From Pseudomonas sp. UFMG81 (GTDB lineage: Bacteria; Pseudomonadota; Gammaproteobacteria; Pseudomonadales; Pseudomonadaceae), in the NCBI RefSeq assembly GCF_015354575.1, contig NZ_JACAFQ010000010.1:53315-117314 (forward strand): DNA of 64,000 nt, given 5' to 3'. Under the pieces are notes generated by a model, which was not told where the DNA came from, did not search any database, and was given only the letters and a program-made list of their open reading frames with translations. Shown piece after piece: positions 49,617-58,845 of the stretch; within the stretch, counting starts at the first letter, position 1; each line of letters opens with the position of its first letter. The position numbers and the translations under genes were made by a program.

Positions 49617-51217
49617 TCGCCTGGCTGCTCGCGCGGCCAGCTCAGGCTGAAACACGCCCCGCCCAGCTGCTCGCTGCGCCCGACCAGGGCGCGGCCGCCG
49701 TGCCAGTAGATGATCCGCCGCACGATCGACAACCCCAGCCCGTGGCCGCCCGACGCGCGCGTGCGGCTGTCGTCGAGGCGGGTGAAGGGCGTGAAGATAC
49801 GGTCCCACACCCCTTCCGGAATGCCCGGGCCGTCGTCTTCCACATCGATGCGGCAGCGCTGCTGGCCCAGCTCATAGCTCAGGCGCACTTCGGCTTCGGC
49901 ATGGCGCATGGCATTGCGCACCAAGTTTTGCAAGGCCCGGTGCAGGTAGCGCGGCTCGGCCTCGACCCAGGCGCCGCCACCGTCCAGCCCATGGCACTCG
50001 CCGCGCAGCACCCGCACGTCGGCCCGTAGCGGCGCCAACTCATCGATTACCCGCGCCAGCAGCTCGTCCAGGTCCACGGCCTGGAAGTTCAGGGCTGGCG
50101 CCCCCTGCTCCAGGCGGGCGTAGGTGAGCATCTCGTCGACCAGCTTGTCCAGGTCCTGGATATCGCCGTCCATCCCGGCCAGGTGCTTGGCGCGGGCCTG
50201 CTCGGTGCTGGCGCTCTCGATCATCTCCAGGCCGAAGCGCAGGCGCGCCACCGGCGTACGCAGCTCGTGGGACACCGCGCGCACCAGCTCGCGCTGCATG
50301 GTCAGCGAGCGTTGCAGGTGCTCGGCCATGCCGTTGAAGGCTTCGGCCAGGCGCCCCACCGAGTCGGCGTCGCCCGCCGGCACGCGGGTGTCGAGGCTGC
50401 CCTGGGCAATGCGCGTGGCGGCCACCTCCAGGCCCGACAGGCGCCGCTCGAGCTGGCGCACCAGCAGGTACACCACCAGGCCGATCAGGCACAGCCCAAG
50501 GAAGGCGATAAGGATCAGCAACTGCGGTGGATACGGGTTGAGCTGGTACAGCGGGCCGATCTCCAGCACCCAGGGCGAGCCGGTCAGGCCCGCGAACACC
50601 CGGATCGAATCGCCATCCCGGCCCAGGGCCATCACCGTGTCGCCCTCCTCCACCCGCCGGCGCTGGTCGTCGTCCAGCGCCGCGCGCTCGATGCGCTGCA
50701 GGGCGACATCGAAGCCAAAGCCCTTGCTCTGGCGGATCTGCGCCAGGCGGTTCTGCTGCTCGGTCACGGGGTAGCGCACCAGCTCGTCGGCCAGCAGGTA
50801 AAGGGTGGCGCGGGCCAACTGCTCGCTGATCTGCTTGACCTCGGCCACCAGCAGCTGGTCTTCACGCCCGATCCGGCGCAGCACCCGGGCCGCGTGCGGG
50901 CCAGTCTTCTCCACCACCACCAGGTCGCGGTACAGCCGCGCACGCTGGCCACCGTCGAGGGTGAACGCGGTCATCGGGCGTACGTCCAGCGGCACCCCCA
51001 GCAGGCGCTCCCAGATCACCAGCGAGCGCTGGCGCTCCACCGCGTTCTGCTGCGCCAGGTTGTCGGCCATCAGGCTGAAGGTGCCCTGGGCCAGGCGCTC
51101 ACGGTGCTGGCCGGCACGCACCTCGTTGAGCAGGTGCAGGCTGAGCACACCGAGCACGGCCACCAGCACCAGCACGGCGAGCATGCCGCCGTAGATGCGC
51201 AGGAAGATCGAATTCAT
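49613..51217 (-). CDS. Sensor histidine kinase (RstB-like)
   Basis: A 534-residue kinase: TM1 at about 10-30, a long periplasmic domain (31-230), TM2 at about 232-254, HAMP, HisKA with His317 (VSHELRTPVARLRFG), and HATPase with NLVRNAMRHAEAE and SGGHGLGLSIVRRII. The domain order and the paired regulator match RstBA. RstB family identification is from architecture, not from a search. Translation is coupled to the regulator (ATGA overlap). Ligand unknown. Confidence 0.88.
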   Translation of the reverse strand: MNSIFLRIYGGMLAVLVLVAVLGVLSLHLLNEVRAGQHRERLAQGTFSLMADNLAQQNAVERQRSLVIWERLLGVPLDVRPMTAFTLDGGQRARLYRDLVVVEKTGPHAARVLRRIGREDQLLVAEVKQISEQLARATLYLLADELVRYPVTEQQNRLAQIRQSKGFGFDVALQRIERAALDDDQRRRVEEGDTVMALGRDGDSIRVFAGLTGSPWVLEIGPLYQLNPYPPQLLILIAFLGLCLIGLVVYLLVRQLERRLSGLEVAATRIAQGSLDTRVPAGDADSVGRLAEAFNGMAEHLQRSLTMQRELVRAVSHELRTPVARLRFGLEMIESASTEQARAKHLAGMDGDIQDLDKLVDEMLTYARLEQGAPALNFQAVDLDELLARVIDELAPLRADVRVLRGECHGLDGGGAWVEAEPRYLHRALQNLVRNAMRHAEAEVRLSYELGQQRCRIDVEDDGPGIPEGVWDRIFTPFTRLDDSRTRASGGHGLGLSIVRRIIYWHGGRALVGRSEQLGGACFSLSWPREQPGD

Positions 51218-51909
51218 GGGGCCTCGCCGACGAACAGGTAGCCCTTGCTGCGCAGGGTCTTGATCAGCCGCGGGGTGATCGGGTCGTCGCCGATCTTGGG
51301 GCGGATCTTGGAAATGCGCACATCGATGGAGCGGTCCTGGCCGTCGTAACCGACCCCGCGCAGCGAGGTAAAGATTTCTTCGCGGGACAATACCCGCCCG
51401 GCGTTGCTGGCCAGCAGCCACAGCAGGTCGAACTCGGCGCCGGTCAGGTCGATGAGCTGCCCGGCCAGCCGAGCCTCGCGCAGGCGGTTGTCGATATGCA
51501 GCGGGCCGAAGGCCAGCTCCTGCCGGCGTTCGGGGGCTTCGCTACGGCGCAGCAGGGCGTTGATGCGCGCCAGCAGCAGGCGTGGGCGCACGGGCTTGCA
51601 CACATAATCGTCGGCGCCCTGGTCGAGCCCCTGCACCTGGTCGAGCTCGTCGCTGCGGGCGGTGAGCATGAGGATGGGGCCGGCGTACTGGCCGCGCACC
51701 CGCCGGCAGATGCTCAGGCCATCCTCGCCGGGCAGCATCAGGTCGAGGATCACCAGGTCCGGCTGGCTGTCGATGATGCGCCGCGCGGCGCGGCCACCGT
51801 CGCCCTCCACTGCCACTTCGAAGCCGTTGGCCTGCAGGTACTCGGCGGTGAGCTCGGCGAGGCGCTGGTCGTCCTCGACGATGAGGATGCGGTTGTTTGG
51901 CTGGTCCAT
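51214..51909 (-). CDS. OmpR-family response regulator (RstA-like)
   Basis: 231 residues: receiver with acidic Glu12-Asp13-Asp14, phosphoacceptor Asp56 (LVILDLMLPGEDG) and a switch region KPVRPRLLLARI, then winged helix with LTGAEFDLLWLLASNAGRVLSREEIFTSL. The kinase starts in its stop. It is first in its unit; a REP and the nrdA control region lie upstream. Targets unknown. Confidence 0.92.
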   Translation of the reverse strand: MDQPNNRILIVEDDQRLAELTAEYLQANGFEVAVEGDGGRAARRIIDSQPDLVILDLMLPGEDGLSICRRVRGQYAGPILMLTARSDELDQVQGLDQGADDYVCKPVRPRLLLARINALLRRSEAPERRQELAFGPLHIDNRLREARLAGQLIDLTGAEFDLLWLLASNAGRVLSREEIFTSLRGVGYDGQDRSIDVRISKIRPKIGDDPITPRLIKTLRSKGYLFVGEAP

Positions 51910-51950
51910 GGCCTCTGCCTTTTGATTGTTGTTTTATGGATGCCAGTGCC

Positions 51951-52027
51951 GGCCTCTTCGCGGGTAAACCCGCTCCCACAGAACCCGAGCAGTACCTGTG
52001 GGAGCGGGTTTACCCGCGAAAGGGCCG
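51951..52027. repeat. REP pair before the RstA-like gene
   Basis: TTCGCGGGTAAACCCGCTCCCACA faces GTGGGAGCGGGTTTACCCGCGAA with about 20 bases between, flanked by GGCC. Confidence 0.92.
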
Positions 52028-52280
52028 GCACAGGCAACCTGATCCCGTGATTCGCGTGATGATTCCCGTTCATCAACAAGCAACATCGCCCCCGGATACT
52101 ACGTCCCGCCCCCACCCCTGCCAACCTCATCACAAGCCTCTGGACTGAAGCGGTTTTTGTGATAGGGTTCGCGCCCGCAAAATTCTGCGCGGGGGCACGG
52201 CAGCGCTAAAAAATAGTGCAAACCTCTTGGGACAAGGCCTACAACCGATACCCACGAATCACTCACAAAGTACCCACAAG

Positions 52281-52289
52281 TTATCCACA
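52281..52289 (+). promoter_or_regulatory. DnaA box upstream of nrdA
   Basis: TTATCCACA is a perfect strong DnaA box. DnaA is known to act on nrdAB in E. coli. It lies about 30 bases before the first NrdR box. Confidence 0.72.
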
Positions 52290-52317
52290 GGCGCCCGCCT
52301 TGCAAAGCCCCCCAGAC

Positions 52318-52362
52318 CGCATTATCTTGTATCCCCATCGCAGCGAACCACTAGATGTTGGG
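52318..52362. promoter_or_regulatory. Paired NrdR boxes of nrdA
   Basis: CGCATTATCTTGTA (52318) and CACTAGATGTTGGG (52349) match about 10 and 11 of 14 positions of the NrdR consensus CACWATATATWGTG. Their starts are 31 bases apart, three helical turns, the spacing typical of NrdR sites in ribonucleotide reductase promoters. Confidence 0.75.
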
Positions 52363-52379
52363 GTTTGCGCAAAATCACA

Positions 52380-52744
52380 AACACAAGTCAGCAGGCAAAT
52401 TCAAGCGAATTTTCTGGCTGAACTTAACGTGATTTCATGAGCCAAACCGCTCCTGCGGAGGCGACCGAGGCAACGCCGCTGACGGCCTTGTTCGGGTATG
52501 AGTGTTGCAGGCAAGGCCGCGCACTCATCAGCAACAGATTTTGGGCACGGCCCAGAACCTTTGACTTCGGCCAGGGAGCGGCAGGTTATTGCCCTTATTC
52601 CTGAGTCTGTCCCGAAGTCGGTGAGCCCGAGCGGGCGCATGCGCGTGCATGCCGCCGCCCGCACAGGCCCACCAGGCTAGTGGATGGAACGGTGGGCGCT
52701 GAACAGGCGCCTGAACAATATAGAAACTGTGGAGACACCCACCC
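52380..52744 (+). other. Long structured nrdA leader
   Basis: About 365 bases with no convincing ORF. Hairpins seen: CCGC-TCCT-GCGG (52447-52458), GGGC-ACG-GCCC (52545-52555), GCGGGCG/CGCCCGC (52631-52637 with 52656-52662). Two complementary pairs interleave: CGGCCTTG/CAAGGCCG (52483-52490 with 52512-52519) and ATGAGTG/CACTCAT (52498-52504 with 52522-52528), so they exclude each other or form a pseudoknot. The nrdA Shine-Dalgarno GGAG is at 52730-52733. Confidence 0.5.
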
Positions 52745-55621
52745 ATGCAAACCGACACAACTCGCGAGAACCCGCAGGCCAAGGCGCCGCTGGCCGATTC
52801 CAACCAGGATCTGGCCGCCACCGCCCCGGGCCAACTGCGCGTGATCAAGCGCAACGGCACTGTCGTCCCCTACACCGACGACAAGATCACCGTGGCCATC
52901 ACCAAGGCGTTCCTCGCAGTTGAAGGCGGCACCGCCGCCGCCTCGTCGCGCATCCACGACACCGTCGCGCGCCTGACCGAGCAGGTCACCGCCACGTTCA
53001 AGCGTCGCATGCCATCGGGTGGCACCATCCACATCGAAGAAATCCAGGACCAGGTCGAACTGGCCCTGATGCGCGCCGGCGAGCAGAAAGTCGCCCGCGA
53101 CTACGTGATCTACCGCGACCAGCGCGCCAAAGAGCGCGCCACCCGCGCCAACACCGGCGCCGTGGTCGAGCCGCACCCAAGCATCCGCATCACCCTGGCC
53201 GACGGCAGCCTGGCGCCGCTGGACATGGCGCGCCTGAACACCATCATCAGCGAAGCCTGCGAAGGCCTGGCCGAAGTCGATGGCGAGCTGATCCAGCGCG
53301 AAACCCTGAAGAACCTGTACGACGGCGTGGCCATCAAGGACGTCAACACCGCCCTGGTGATGACCTCGCGCACCCTGGTGGAGCGTGAGCCGAACTACTC
53401 GTTCGTCACCGCCCGCCTGCTGATGGACACCCTGCGCGCCGAAGGCCTGGGCTTCTTGGATGTGGCCGACAGCGCCACCCACCACGAGATGGCCGACCTG
53501 TACGCCAAGGCCCTGCCGGCCTACGTGGCCAAAGGTATCGAGTTCGAACTGCTCAACCCGGCCCTGGCCGACTTCGACCTGGAAAAACTGGGCAAGGCGA
53601 TCAACCACGAGCGCGACCAGCAGTTCACCTACCTGGGCCTGCAGACCCTCTACGACCGCTACTTCATCCACAAGGATGGCGTGCGCTTCGAACTGCCGCA
53701 GGTGTTCTTCATGCGTGTGGCCATGGGCCTGGCGCTGGAAGAGAAAGACAAAGAAGCCCGTGCGATCGAGTTCTACAACCTGTTGTCGTCGTTCGACTAC
53801 ATGGCCTCGACCCCAACCCTGTTCAACGCCGGCACCCTGCGCCCGCAACTGTCCAGCTGCTACCTGACCACCGTGCCGGATGACCTGTCGGGCATCTACC
53901 ACGCGATCCACGACAACGCCATGCTGTCGAAATTCGCTGGTGGCCTGGGCAACGACTGGACCCCGGTGCGCGCCCTGGGTTCGTACATCAAGGGCACCAA
54001 CGGCAAGTCGCAAGGCGTCGTGCCGTTCCTCAAAGTGGTCAACGACACCGCCGTTGCCGTGAACCAGGGTGGCAAGCGCAAAGGCGCCGTGTGTGCCTAC
54101 CTGGAAACCTGGCACCTGGACATCGAAGAGTTCATCGAGCTGCGCAAGAACACCGGTGATGACCGTCGTCGTACCCACGACATGAACACCGCCAACTGGA
54201 TCCCTGACCTGTTCATGAAGCGCGTCTTCGATGACGGCAAGTGGACCCTGTTCTCGCCAAGCGAAGTGCCTGATCTGCACGACCTGACCGGCAAGGCCTT
54301 CGAAGAGCGCTACGAGTACTACGAAGCCCTGACCGAGTACAACAAGATCAAGGTGTTCAAGACCATCCAGGCCAAAGACCTGTGGCGCAAGATGCTGTCG
54401 ATGCTGTTCGAGACCGGCCACCCATGGCTGACCTTCAAGGACCCGTGCAACCTGCGCAGCCCGCAGCAGCACGTGGGCGTGGTCCACAGCTCGAACCTGT
54501 GCACCGAGATCACCCTGAACACCAACAAGGACGAGATCGCGGTCTGCAACCTGGGCTCGATCAACCTGCCGAACCACATCGTCGATGGCAAGCTGGACAC
54601 CGCCAAGCTGCAACGCACCGTGAACACCGCCGTGCGCATGCTCGACAACGTGATCGACATCAACTACTACTCGGTGCCGCAAGCGCGTAACTCGAACTTC
54701 AAGCACCGCCCGGTCGGCCTGGGCATCATGGGCTTCCAGGACGCGCTGTACCTGCAGCACATTCCGTACGGTTCGGATGCCGCAGTAGAGTTCGCCGACA
54801 AGTCGATGGAAGCGGTCAGCTACTTCGCGATCCAGGCTTCCTGCGACCTGGCCGACGAGCGCGGCGCCTACGAGACCTTCCAGGGTTCGCTGTGGTCCAA
54901 GGGCATCCTGCCGCTGGATTCGCAACAGATCCTGATCGAAGCCCGTGGCCAGAAGTACATCGACGTCGACCTGACCGAAAGCCTGGACTGGGCACCGGTG
55001 CGTGCTCGCGTACAAAAAGGTATTCGTAACTCGAACATCATGGCCATCGCGCCGACCGCGACCATCGCCAACATCACTGGCGTGTCGCAGTCCATCGAGC
55101 CGACCTACCAGAACCTGTACGTGAAATCGAACCTGTCGGGCGAATTCACCGTGATCAACCCGTACCTGGTGCGCGACCTGAAGGCCCGCGACCTGTGGGA
55201 CTCGGTGATGATCAACGACCTGAAGTACTACGACGGTTCGGTGCAGCAGATCGAGCGCATCCCGCAGGAGCTCAAAGACCTGTACGCCACCGCGTTCGAA
55301 GTCGAGACCAAGTGGATCGTCGATGCCGCCTCGCGTCGCCAGAAGTGGATCGACCAGGCCCAGTCGCTGAACCTGTACATTGCTGGCGCTTCGGGCAAGA
55401 AGCTGGACGTGACCTACCGCATGGCCTGGTACCGTGGTCTGAAGACCACCTACTACCTCCGTGCCCTGGCCGCGACCAGCACCGAGAAGTCGACCATCAA
55501 CACCGGCAAGCTCAACGCCGTGTCGAGCGGCGGCGACAGCGCCCCGGTCCAGGCCGCAGGCCCTGCCCCGGTACCGAAGGCTTGCGCCATCGACGAGCCG
55601 GATTGCGAAGCCTGCCAGTAA
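52745..55621 (+). CDS. nrdA: Ribonucleoside-diphosphate reductase alpha subunit
   Basis: Class Ia large subunit; reduces ribonucleoside diphosphates to deoxy forms. 958 residues. An N-terminal ATP-cone starts near residue 31 (LRVIKRNGTVVPYTDDKITVAI), and a second, probably degenerate cone near residue 146 (SIRITLADGSLAPLDMARLN), as in the Pseudomonas type. The radical site and disulphide cysteines lie in SSCYLTTVPDDLSGIY and SSNLCTEITLN; the C-terminal redox pair is in CAIDEPDCEACQ. nrdB follows after 229 bases with a terminator and a REP between, so nrdB may have its own promoter. Confidence 0.97.
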   Translation: MQTDTTRENPQAKAPLADSNQDLAATAPGQLRVIKRNGTVVPYTDDKITVAITKAFLAVEGGTAAASSRIHDTVARLTEQVTATFKRRMPSGGTIHIEEIQDQVELALMRAGEQKVARDYVIYRDQRAKERATRANTGAVVEPHPSIRITLADGSLAPLDMARLNTIISEACEGLAEVDGELIQRETLKNLYDGVAIKDVNTALVMTSRTLVEREPNYSFVTARLLMDTLRAEGLGFLDVADSATHHEMADLYAKALPAYVAKGIEFELLNPALADFDLEKLGKAINHERDQQFTYLGLQTLYDRYFIHKDGVRFELPQVFFMRVAMGLALEEKDKEARAIEFYNLLSSFDYMASTPTLFNAGTLRPQLSSCYLTTVPDDLSGIYHAIHDNAMLSKFAGGLGNDWTPVRALGSYIKGTNGKSQGVVPFLKVVNDTAVAVNQGGKRKGAVCAYLETWHLDIEEFIELRKNTGDDRRRTHDMNTANWIPDLFMKRVFDDGKWTLFSPSEVPDLHDLTGKAFEERYEYYEALTEYNKIKVFKTIQAKDLWRKMLSMLFETGHPWLTFKDPCNLRSPQQHVGVVHSSNLCTEITLNTNKDEIAVCNLGSINLPNHIVDGKLDTAKLQRTVNTAVRMLDNVIDINYYSVPQARNSNFKHRPVGLGIMGFQDALYLQHIPYGSDAAVEFADKSMEAVSYFAIQASCDLADERGAYETFQGSLWSKGILPLDSQQILIEARGQKYIDVDLTESLDWAPVRARVQKGIRNSNIMAIAPTATIANITGVSQSIEPTYQNLYVKSNLSGEFTVINPYLVRDLKARDLWDSVMINDLKYYDGSVQQIERIPQELKDLYATAFEVETKWIVDAASRRQKWIDQAQSLNLYIAGASGKKLDVTYRMAWYRGLKTTYYLRALAATSTEKSTINTGKLNAVSSGGDSAPVQAAGPAPVPKACAIDEPDCEACQ

Positions 55622-55630
55622 GGCTTGGCT

Positions 55631-55655
55631 GAGGCTTCCCCCGGGAAGCCTCTTT
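55631..55655 (+). terminator. Terminator after nrdA
   Basis: GAGGCTTCCC-CCGGGAAGCCTC followed by TTTT, ten bases past the stop. It may reduce read-through into nrdB. Confidence 0.9.
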
Positions 55656-55674
55656 TCCGTGTAGCCACACGGAA

Positions 55675-55708
55675 CCCTGTGGGAGCGGGTTTACCCGCGA
55701 AGCGGCCA
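55675..55708. repeat. Single REP unit between nrdA and nrdB
   Basis: CCTGTGGGAGCGGGTTTACC with CGCGAAGCGGCC. Confidence 0.75.
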
Positions 55709-55850
55709 ACACCGCCCTTCAGCCAGACATAAAAAGCCGCAGCCCACCGCTGCGGCCAGCCCTCAAAGGGCATCCAGATTTGCGTGCACCGCACCGCAAC
55801 CAAGATCCACCGGCCATACTCAAGATGGCCCTCAAGCAGGAGAACTCACC

Positions 55851-57101
55851 ATGCTGAGCTGGGACGAATTCGATAAAGAAGACGGCGAAGTAGCCGCCAA
55901 GGGCAACACCGGCGCACAAGCCGCCGCAGCCGCCACTCTGGACAAGCTCGACAGCGCCGGCGGTGCCGCCGCCCTGGAAGCCCGCGCCGCCACTGCCTCG
56001 GACTCCGACGCCGTCAAGCGCGCCAAGGCTGCCCTGGACGCCCTGGACATCGCCGAAGGCCTGGCCGAGCTGGAAGGCTCCTCGGCCCGCGTCGCTGTTG
56101 ACGAAAAGCGCATGATCAACTGCCGCGCCGACCTCAACCAGCTGGTACCTTTCAAGTACGACTGGGCCTGGCAGAAGTACCTCGACGGCTGCGCCAACCA
56201 CTGGATGCCGCAAGAGGTCAACATGACCGCCGACATCGCCCTGTGGAAGAGCATGGACGGCCTGACCGAAGACGAGCGCCGCATCGTGATGCGCAACCTC
56301 GGCTTCTTCTCCACCGCCGACTCCCTGGTTGCCAACAACCTGGCCCTGGCCGTGTACCGCCTGATCACCAACCCCGAGTGCCGCCAGTACATCCTGCGCC
56401 AGGCCTTCGAAGAGGCGATCCACACCCACGCCTACCAGTACTGCATCGAGTCGCTGGGCATGGATGAAGGCGAGATCTTCAACATGTACCACGAGATCCC
56501 ATCGGTCGCGAAGAAAGCCGCCTGGGGCCTGAAGTACACCCGCGCCATCTCCGACCCGGAGTTCAACACCGGCACCGTCGAGACCGACAAAGAGCTGCTG
56601 CGCAACCTGATCGCCTACTACTGCGTCCTGGAAGGCATCTTCTTCTACTGCGGCTTCACCCAGATCCTGTCCATGGGCCGCCGCAACAAGATGACCGGCG
56701 TTGCCGAGCAGTTCCAGTACATCCTGCGTGACGAGTCCATGCACCTGAACTTCGGCATCGACGTGATCAACCAGATCAAGATCGAGAACCCGCACCTGTG
56801 GGATGCCGCGATGAAGGAAGAAGCGACCCAGATGATCCTGCAAGGGACTCAGCTGGAGATCGAATACGCCCGTGACACCATGCCACGCGGCGTGCTGGGG
56901 ATGAACGCAGCGATGATGGAGGATTACCTCAAGTTCATTGCCAACCGTCGTTTGACCCAGATTGGGTTGAAGGAAGAGTATCCGGGGACTACTAACCCGT
57001 TCCCATGGATGAGCGAGATTATGGACTTGAAGAAGGAGAAGAACTTCTTTGAGACTCGCGTGATTGAGTATCAGACTGGTGGTGCTCTGAGCTGGGACTG
57101 A
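55851..57101 (+). CDS. nrdB: Ribonucleoside-diphosphate reductase beta subunit
   Basis: Class Ia small subunit that holds the di-iron tyrosyl-radical site. 416 residues, longer than the E. coli protein by an N-terminal Ala-rich region (residues 1-80: [19 protein letters not shown]). Metal ligands are in [12 protein letters not shown] and [12 protein letters not shown]. The radical tyrosine region is near [11 protein letters not shown]. The terminator follows within 20 bases. The extension resembles that of Pseudomonas NrdB, not E. coli NrdB, but I state this from memory. Confidence 0.96.
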   Translation: MLSWDEFDKEDGEVAAKGNTGAQAAAAATLDKLDSAGGAAALEARAATASDSDAVKRAKAALDALDIAEGLAELEGSSARVAVDEKRMINCRADLNQLVPFKYDWAWQKYLDGCANHWMPQEVNMTADIALWKSMDGLTEDERRIVMRNLGFFSTADSLVANNLALAVYRLITNPECRQYILRQAFEEAIHTHAYQYCIESLGMDEGEIFNMYHEIPSVAKKAAWGLKYTRAISDPEFNTGTVETDKELLRNLIAYYCVLEGIFFYCGFTQILSMGRRNKMTGVAEQFQYILRDESMHLNFGIDVINQIKIENPHLWDAAMKEEATQMILQGTQLEIEYARDTMPRGVLGMNAAMMEDYLKFIANRRLTQIGLKEEYPGTTNPFPWMSEIMDLKKEKNFFETRVIEYQTGGALSWD

Positions 57102-57120
57102 TTTGTCCGGCTACTCCAGG

Positions 57121-57146
57121 AAGGCTGCCCTCGGGCAGCCTTTTTT
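57121..57146 (+). terminator. Terminator after nrdB
   Basis: AAGGCTGCCC-TC-GGGCAGCC followed by TTTTTT. Confidence 0.95.
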
Positions 57147-57207
57147 GTTGCGTGTTCAAACCGTGCACCTCAAGGTGTTCCCTGATGGCTACCAAATGTT
57201 CGTCGGC

Positions 57208-57483
57208 ATTTTTGCAGCGCCTATGAGATCGAGCGGCGCATCGCGGCACAAGGCCGCTCCTACATCTGTTTCGGGCCAATTACGCCTGGACCATTACCGC
57301 TGTCCGCCTTGTTGGCATGACGCGATATCGCGGTGGGCGTTGCAGTCGTCCCGCACTACGTGAGACATGCACCAAAGCAGGCGCCGCCTCTCTCACAGGA
57401 TTGCCGCAGCCGAAACAGATGTAGGAGCGGCCTTGTGCCGCGATGCGCCGCGCGGGCGGCGCTCGATCTGATAGGCGCCAAAA
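57208..57483. repeat. Large inverted repeat built on REP elements
   Basis: Arms at about 57209-57274 and 57410-57483 are near-identical inverted copies, including GCGGCACAAGGCCGCTCCTA and AGATCGAGCG. The right arm has about eight extra bases (GCCCGCGC). The 135-base centre contains the palindrome CGCGATATCGCG and no ORF. I see no transposase. The 57147-57688 gap has no other gene. Confidence 0.85.
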
Positions 57484-57688
57484 GGCTTTCGGCGAACACT
57501 TGGTGGCCCTCACGCTATAGCACTCAAAATGCCCCTCAAACATCAGATATCAAATCAAGAAACACCCTACAGATTTGCCGCTGTTTAACCCCGGCAAACC
57601 ACGCTAGTTTCTCCAAGCGCTAAGAACGCTCACGCGGCGGAATCCCGTTCCCGTTAGAAACGGCTCTCCTGATTCTGGATAGCCCATC

Positions 57689-58228
57689 ATGGACAACCAC
57701 TACTCCTCCACCCTCTTCACCCGCCACAACCGCCCCCTCCACACTCTCTGGCTCGAATCCCAAGCCTGGTTCTGCGCCCACGAACTCGGCCGGATGACCG
57801 GGCGCTTCTTCGACGAACACTGCATCCGCAAGCTCGACCCGGACCAGCATCGCACCGTGCAACTGCTGCGCTACGGCCAGTACAGCGAGACCACCCTGGT
57901 CAGCGAGTCCGGGGCCTATACCCTGCTGGCCCATCACCATATTCCGGAGAACCGCCACCTGCGCCACTGGCTAACCCATGAGGTGGTGGCGGTGCTGCGC
58001 GATGGGCAGGACTCGGCGCTTCACGACCTGCCGCGCCTGGGCAGGATGTGCTGGCCGGGTGGGCAGACGGCGAGTTTGCTGTATTGGCAAAGCGAGCCTT
58101 GGGTACGGATGCGGGATATGCCGGTGGTGATGGCGGCGGAAGTGCCTTTGGCCGTGGCGGCTAAGCGCAAGCTGAGCTGGAAGGAATGTGCGCAGCGGGC
58201 GTTGCGGTTGCATGGGGTTGGGGATTGA
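57689..58228 (+). CDS. Bro-N domain protein (phage antirepressor-like)
   Basis: A 179-residue protein with a Bro-N-type domain across residues 15-105 (PLHTLWLESQAWFCAHELGRMTG and SESGAYTLLAHHHIPENRHLRHWLTHEVVAVLRD). The domain is common in phage antirepressors and lone chromosomal genes. It is followed by a basic C-terminal part (AAKRKLSWKECAQRALRLHG). No phage genes are nearby, so it is a stray relic or a domesticated regulator. No good Shine-Dalgarno is seen before the ATG. Confidence 0.82.
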   Translation: MDNHYSSTLFTRHNRPLHTLWLESQAWFCAHELGRMTGRFFDEHCIRKLDPDQHRTVQLLRYGQYSETTLVSESGAYTLLAHHHIPENRHLRHWLTHEVVAVLRDGQDSALHDLPRLGRMCWPGGQTASLLYWQSEPWVRMRDMPVVMAAEVPLAVAAKRKLSWKECAQRALRLHGVGD

Positions 58229-58246
58229 CGAGCCCTGTGCCGTATT

Positions 58247-58289
58247 GGGGCCGCTCTGCGGCCCTTCGCGGGTAAACCCGCTCCCACAG
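58247..58289. repeat. REP unit after the Bro-N gene
   Basis: GGGGCCGCTCTGCGGCCC with TTCGCGGGTAAACCCGCTCC. Confidence 0.8.
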
Positions 58290-58494
58290 AAATCAGTGAT
58301 GGCAGTAAGAGGGCTTGCCCTCGCCACAAAGGGCATCGGTGTGCCGGACTGGAACATGCCAGTCACGTGGTCGAGGGCAAGACCGTAGATGAGTATAGAG
58401 CGGGACTTGGATCACGCCACGGGTGTTCGGTCGACCGCAGCGAAAAACGAAGAAGGTGGGTCCCTCGCAGTGTCATGCAAGTAAGGCAACGCAC

Positions 58495-58842
58495 TCATTG
58501 ATTCAAGTTTGATTCGCGCCCTTGCCCGGTACTGGTTTGTTTGCTTCTGATGCGCTGGCGCTTGGCCCCCTGCTCATAACGCTGCAGATCGGCAAGGCTG
58601 TCGAGCTTGGGCAGAAACAGGCTTTCAAGCTCCTTGGCCCGCCCCAGCACCATGGCGACCCGCACCAGGTTCTCGAACCCCACATTACGCCCGGCTTCCA
58701 AGTTCGACACCGTATTGGTAGCGATACCTGCGCGCCCAGCTACCTCCGCTTGCGTCATCTGCTGAGCAAGCCGCTCGGTGCGCAAGCGCTCGCATAGACG
58801 CCTGACGATCTCGCTGGGCTTAGTGAGACTTAAATCCAACAT
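58495..58842 (-). CDS. XRE/HipB-like helix-turn-helix regulator, alone
   Basis: A 115-residue DNA-binding protein with an HTH near residues 25-55 (MTQAEVAGRAGIATNTVSNLEAGRNVGFENLVRVAMVLG) and a basic tail (KRQRIRSKQTSTGQGRE). Such proteins are usually the antitoxin of HipBA pairs, but no HipA gene follows; 58229-58494 has no matching frame that I could find. The promoter shows a -10 TATAAT (minus strand, 58882-58887) and a GTGGCTTAA-N15-TTAAGCCAC inverted repeat over the start, typical of autorepression. I use the ATG at 58842. Confidence 0.85.
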   Translation of the reverse strand: MLDLSLTKPSEIVRRLCERLRTERLAQQMTQAEVAGRAGIATNTVSNLEAGRNVGFENLVRVAMVLGRAKELESLFLPKLDSLADLQRYEQGAKRQRIRSKQTSTGQGRESNLNQ

Positions 58843-58845
58843 GAC

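Noticed and set aside
52441..52680. Small plus-strand open frame in the nrdA leader (around 52498-52680).
   Set aside because: Weak start signal and low-quality translation; overlapping hairpins explain the region better as leader RNA.
58229..58494. Possible remnant of a hipA gene next to the XRE regulator.
   Set aside because: No frame gives a HipA-like motif; the region holds a REP unit and non-coding sequence.
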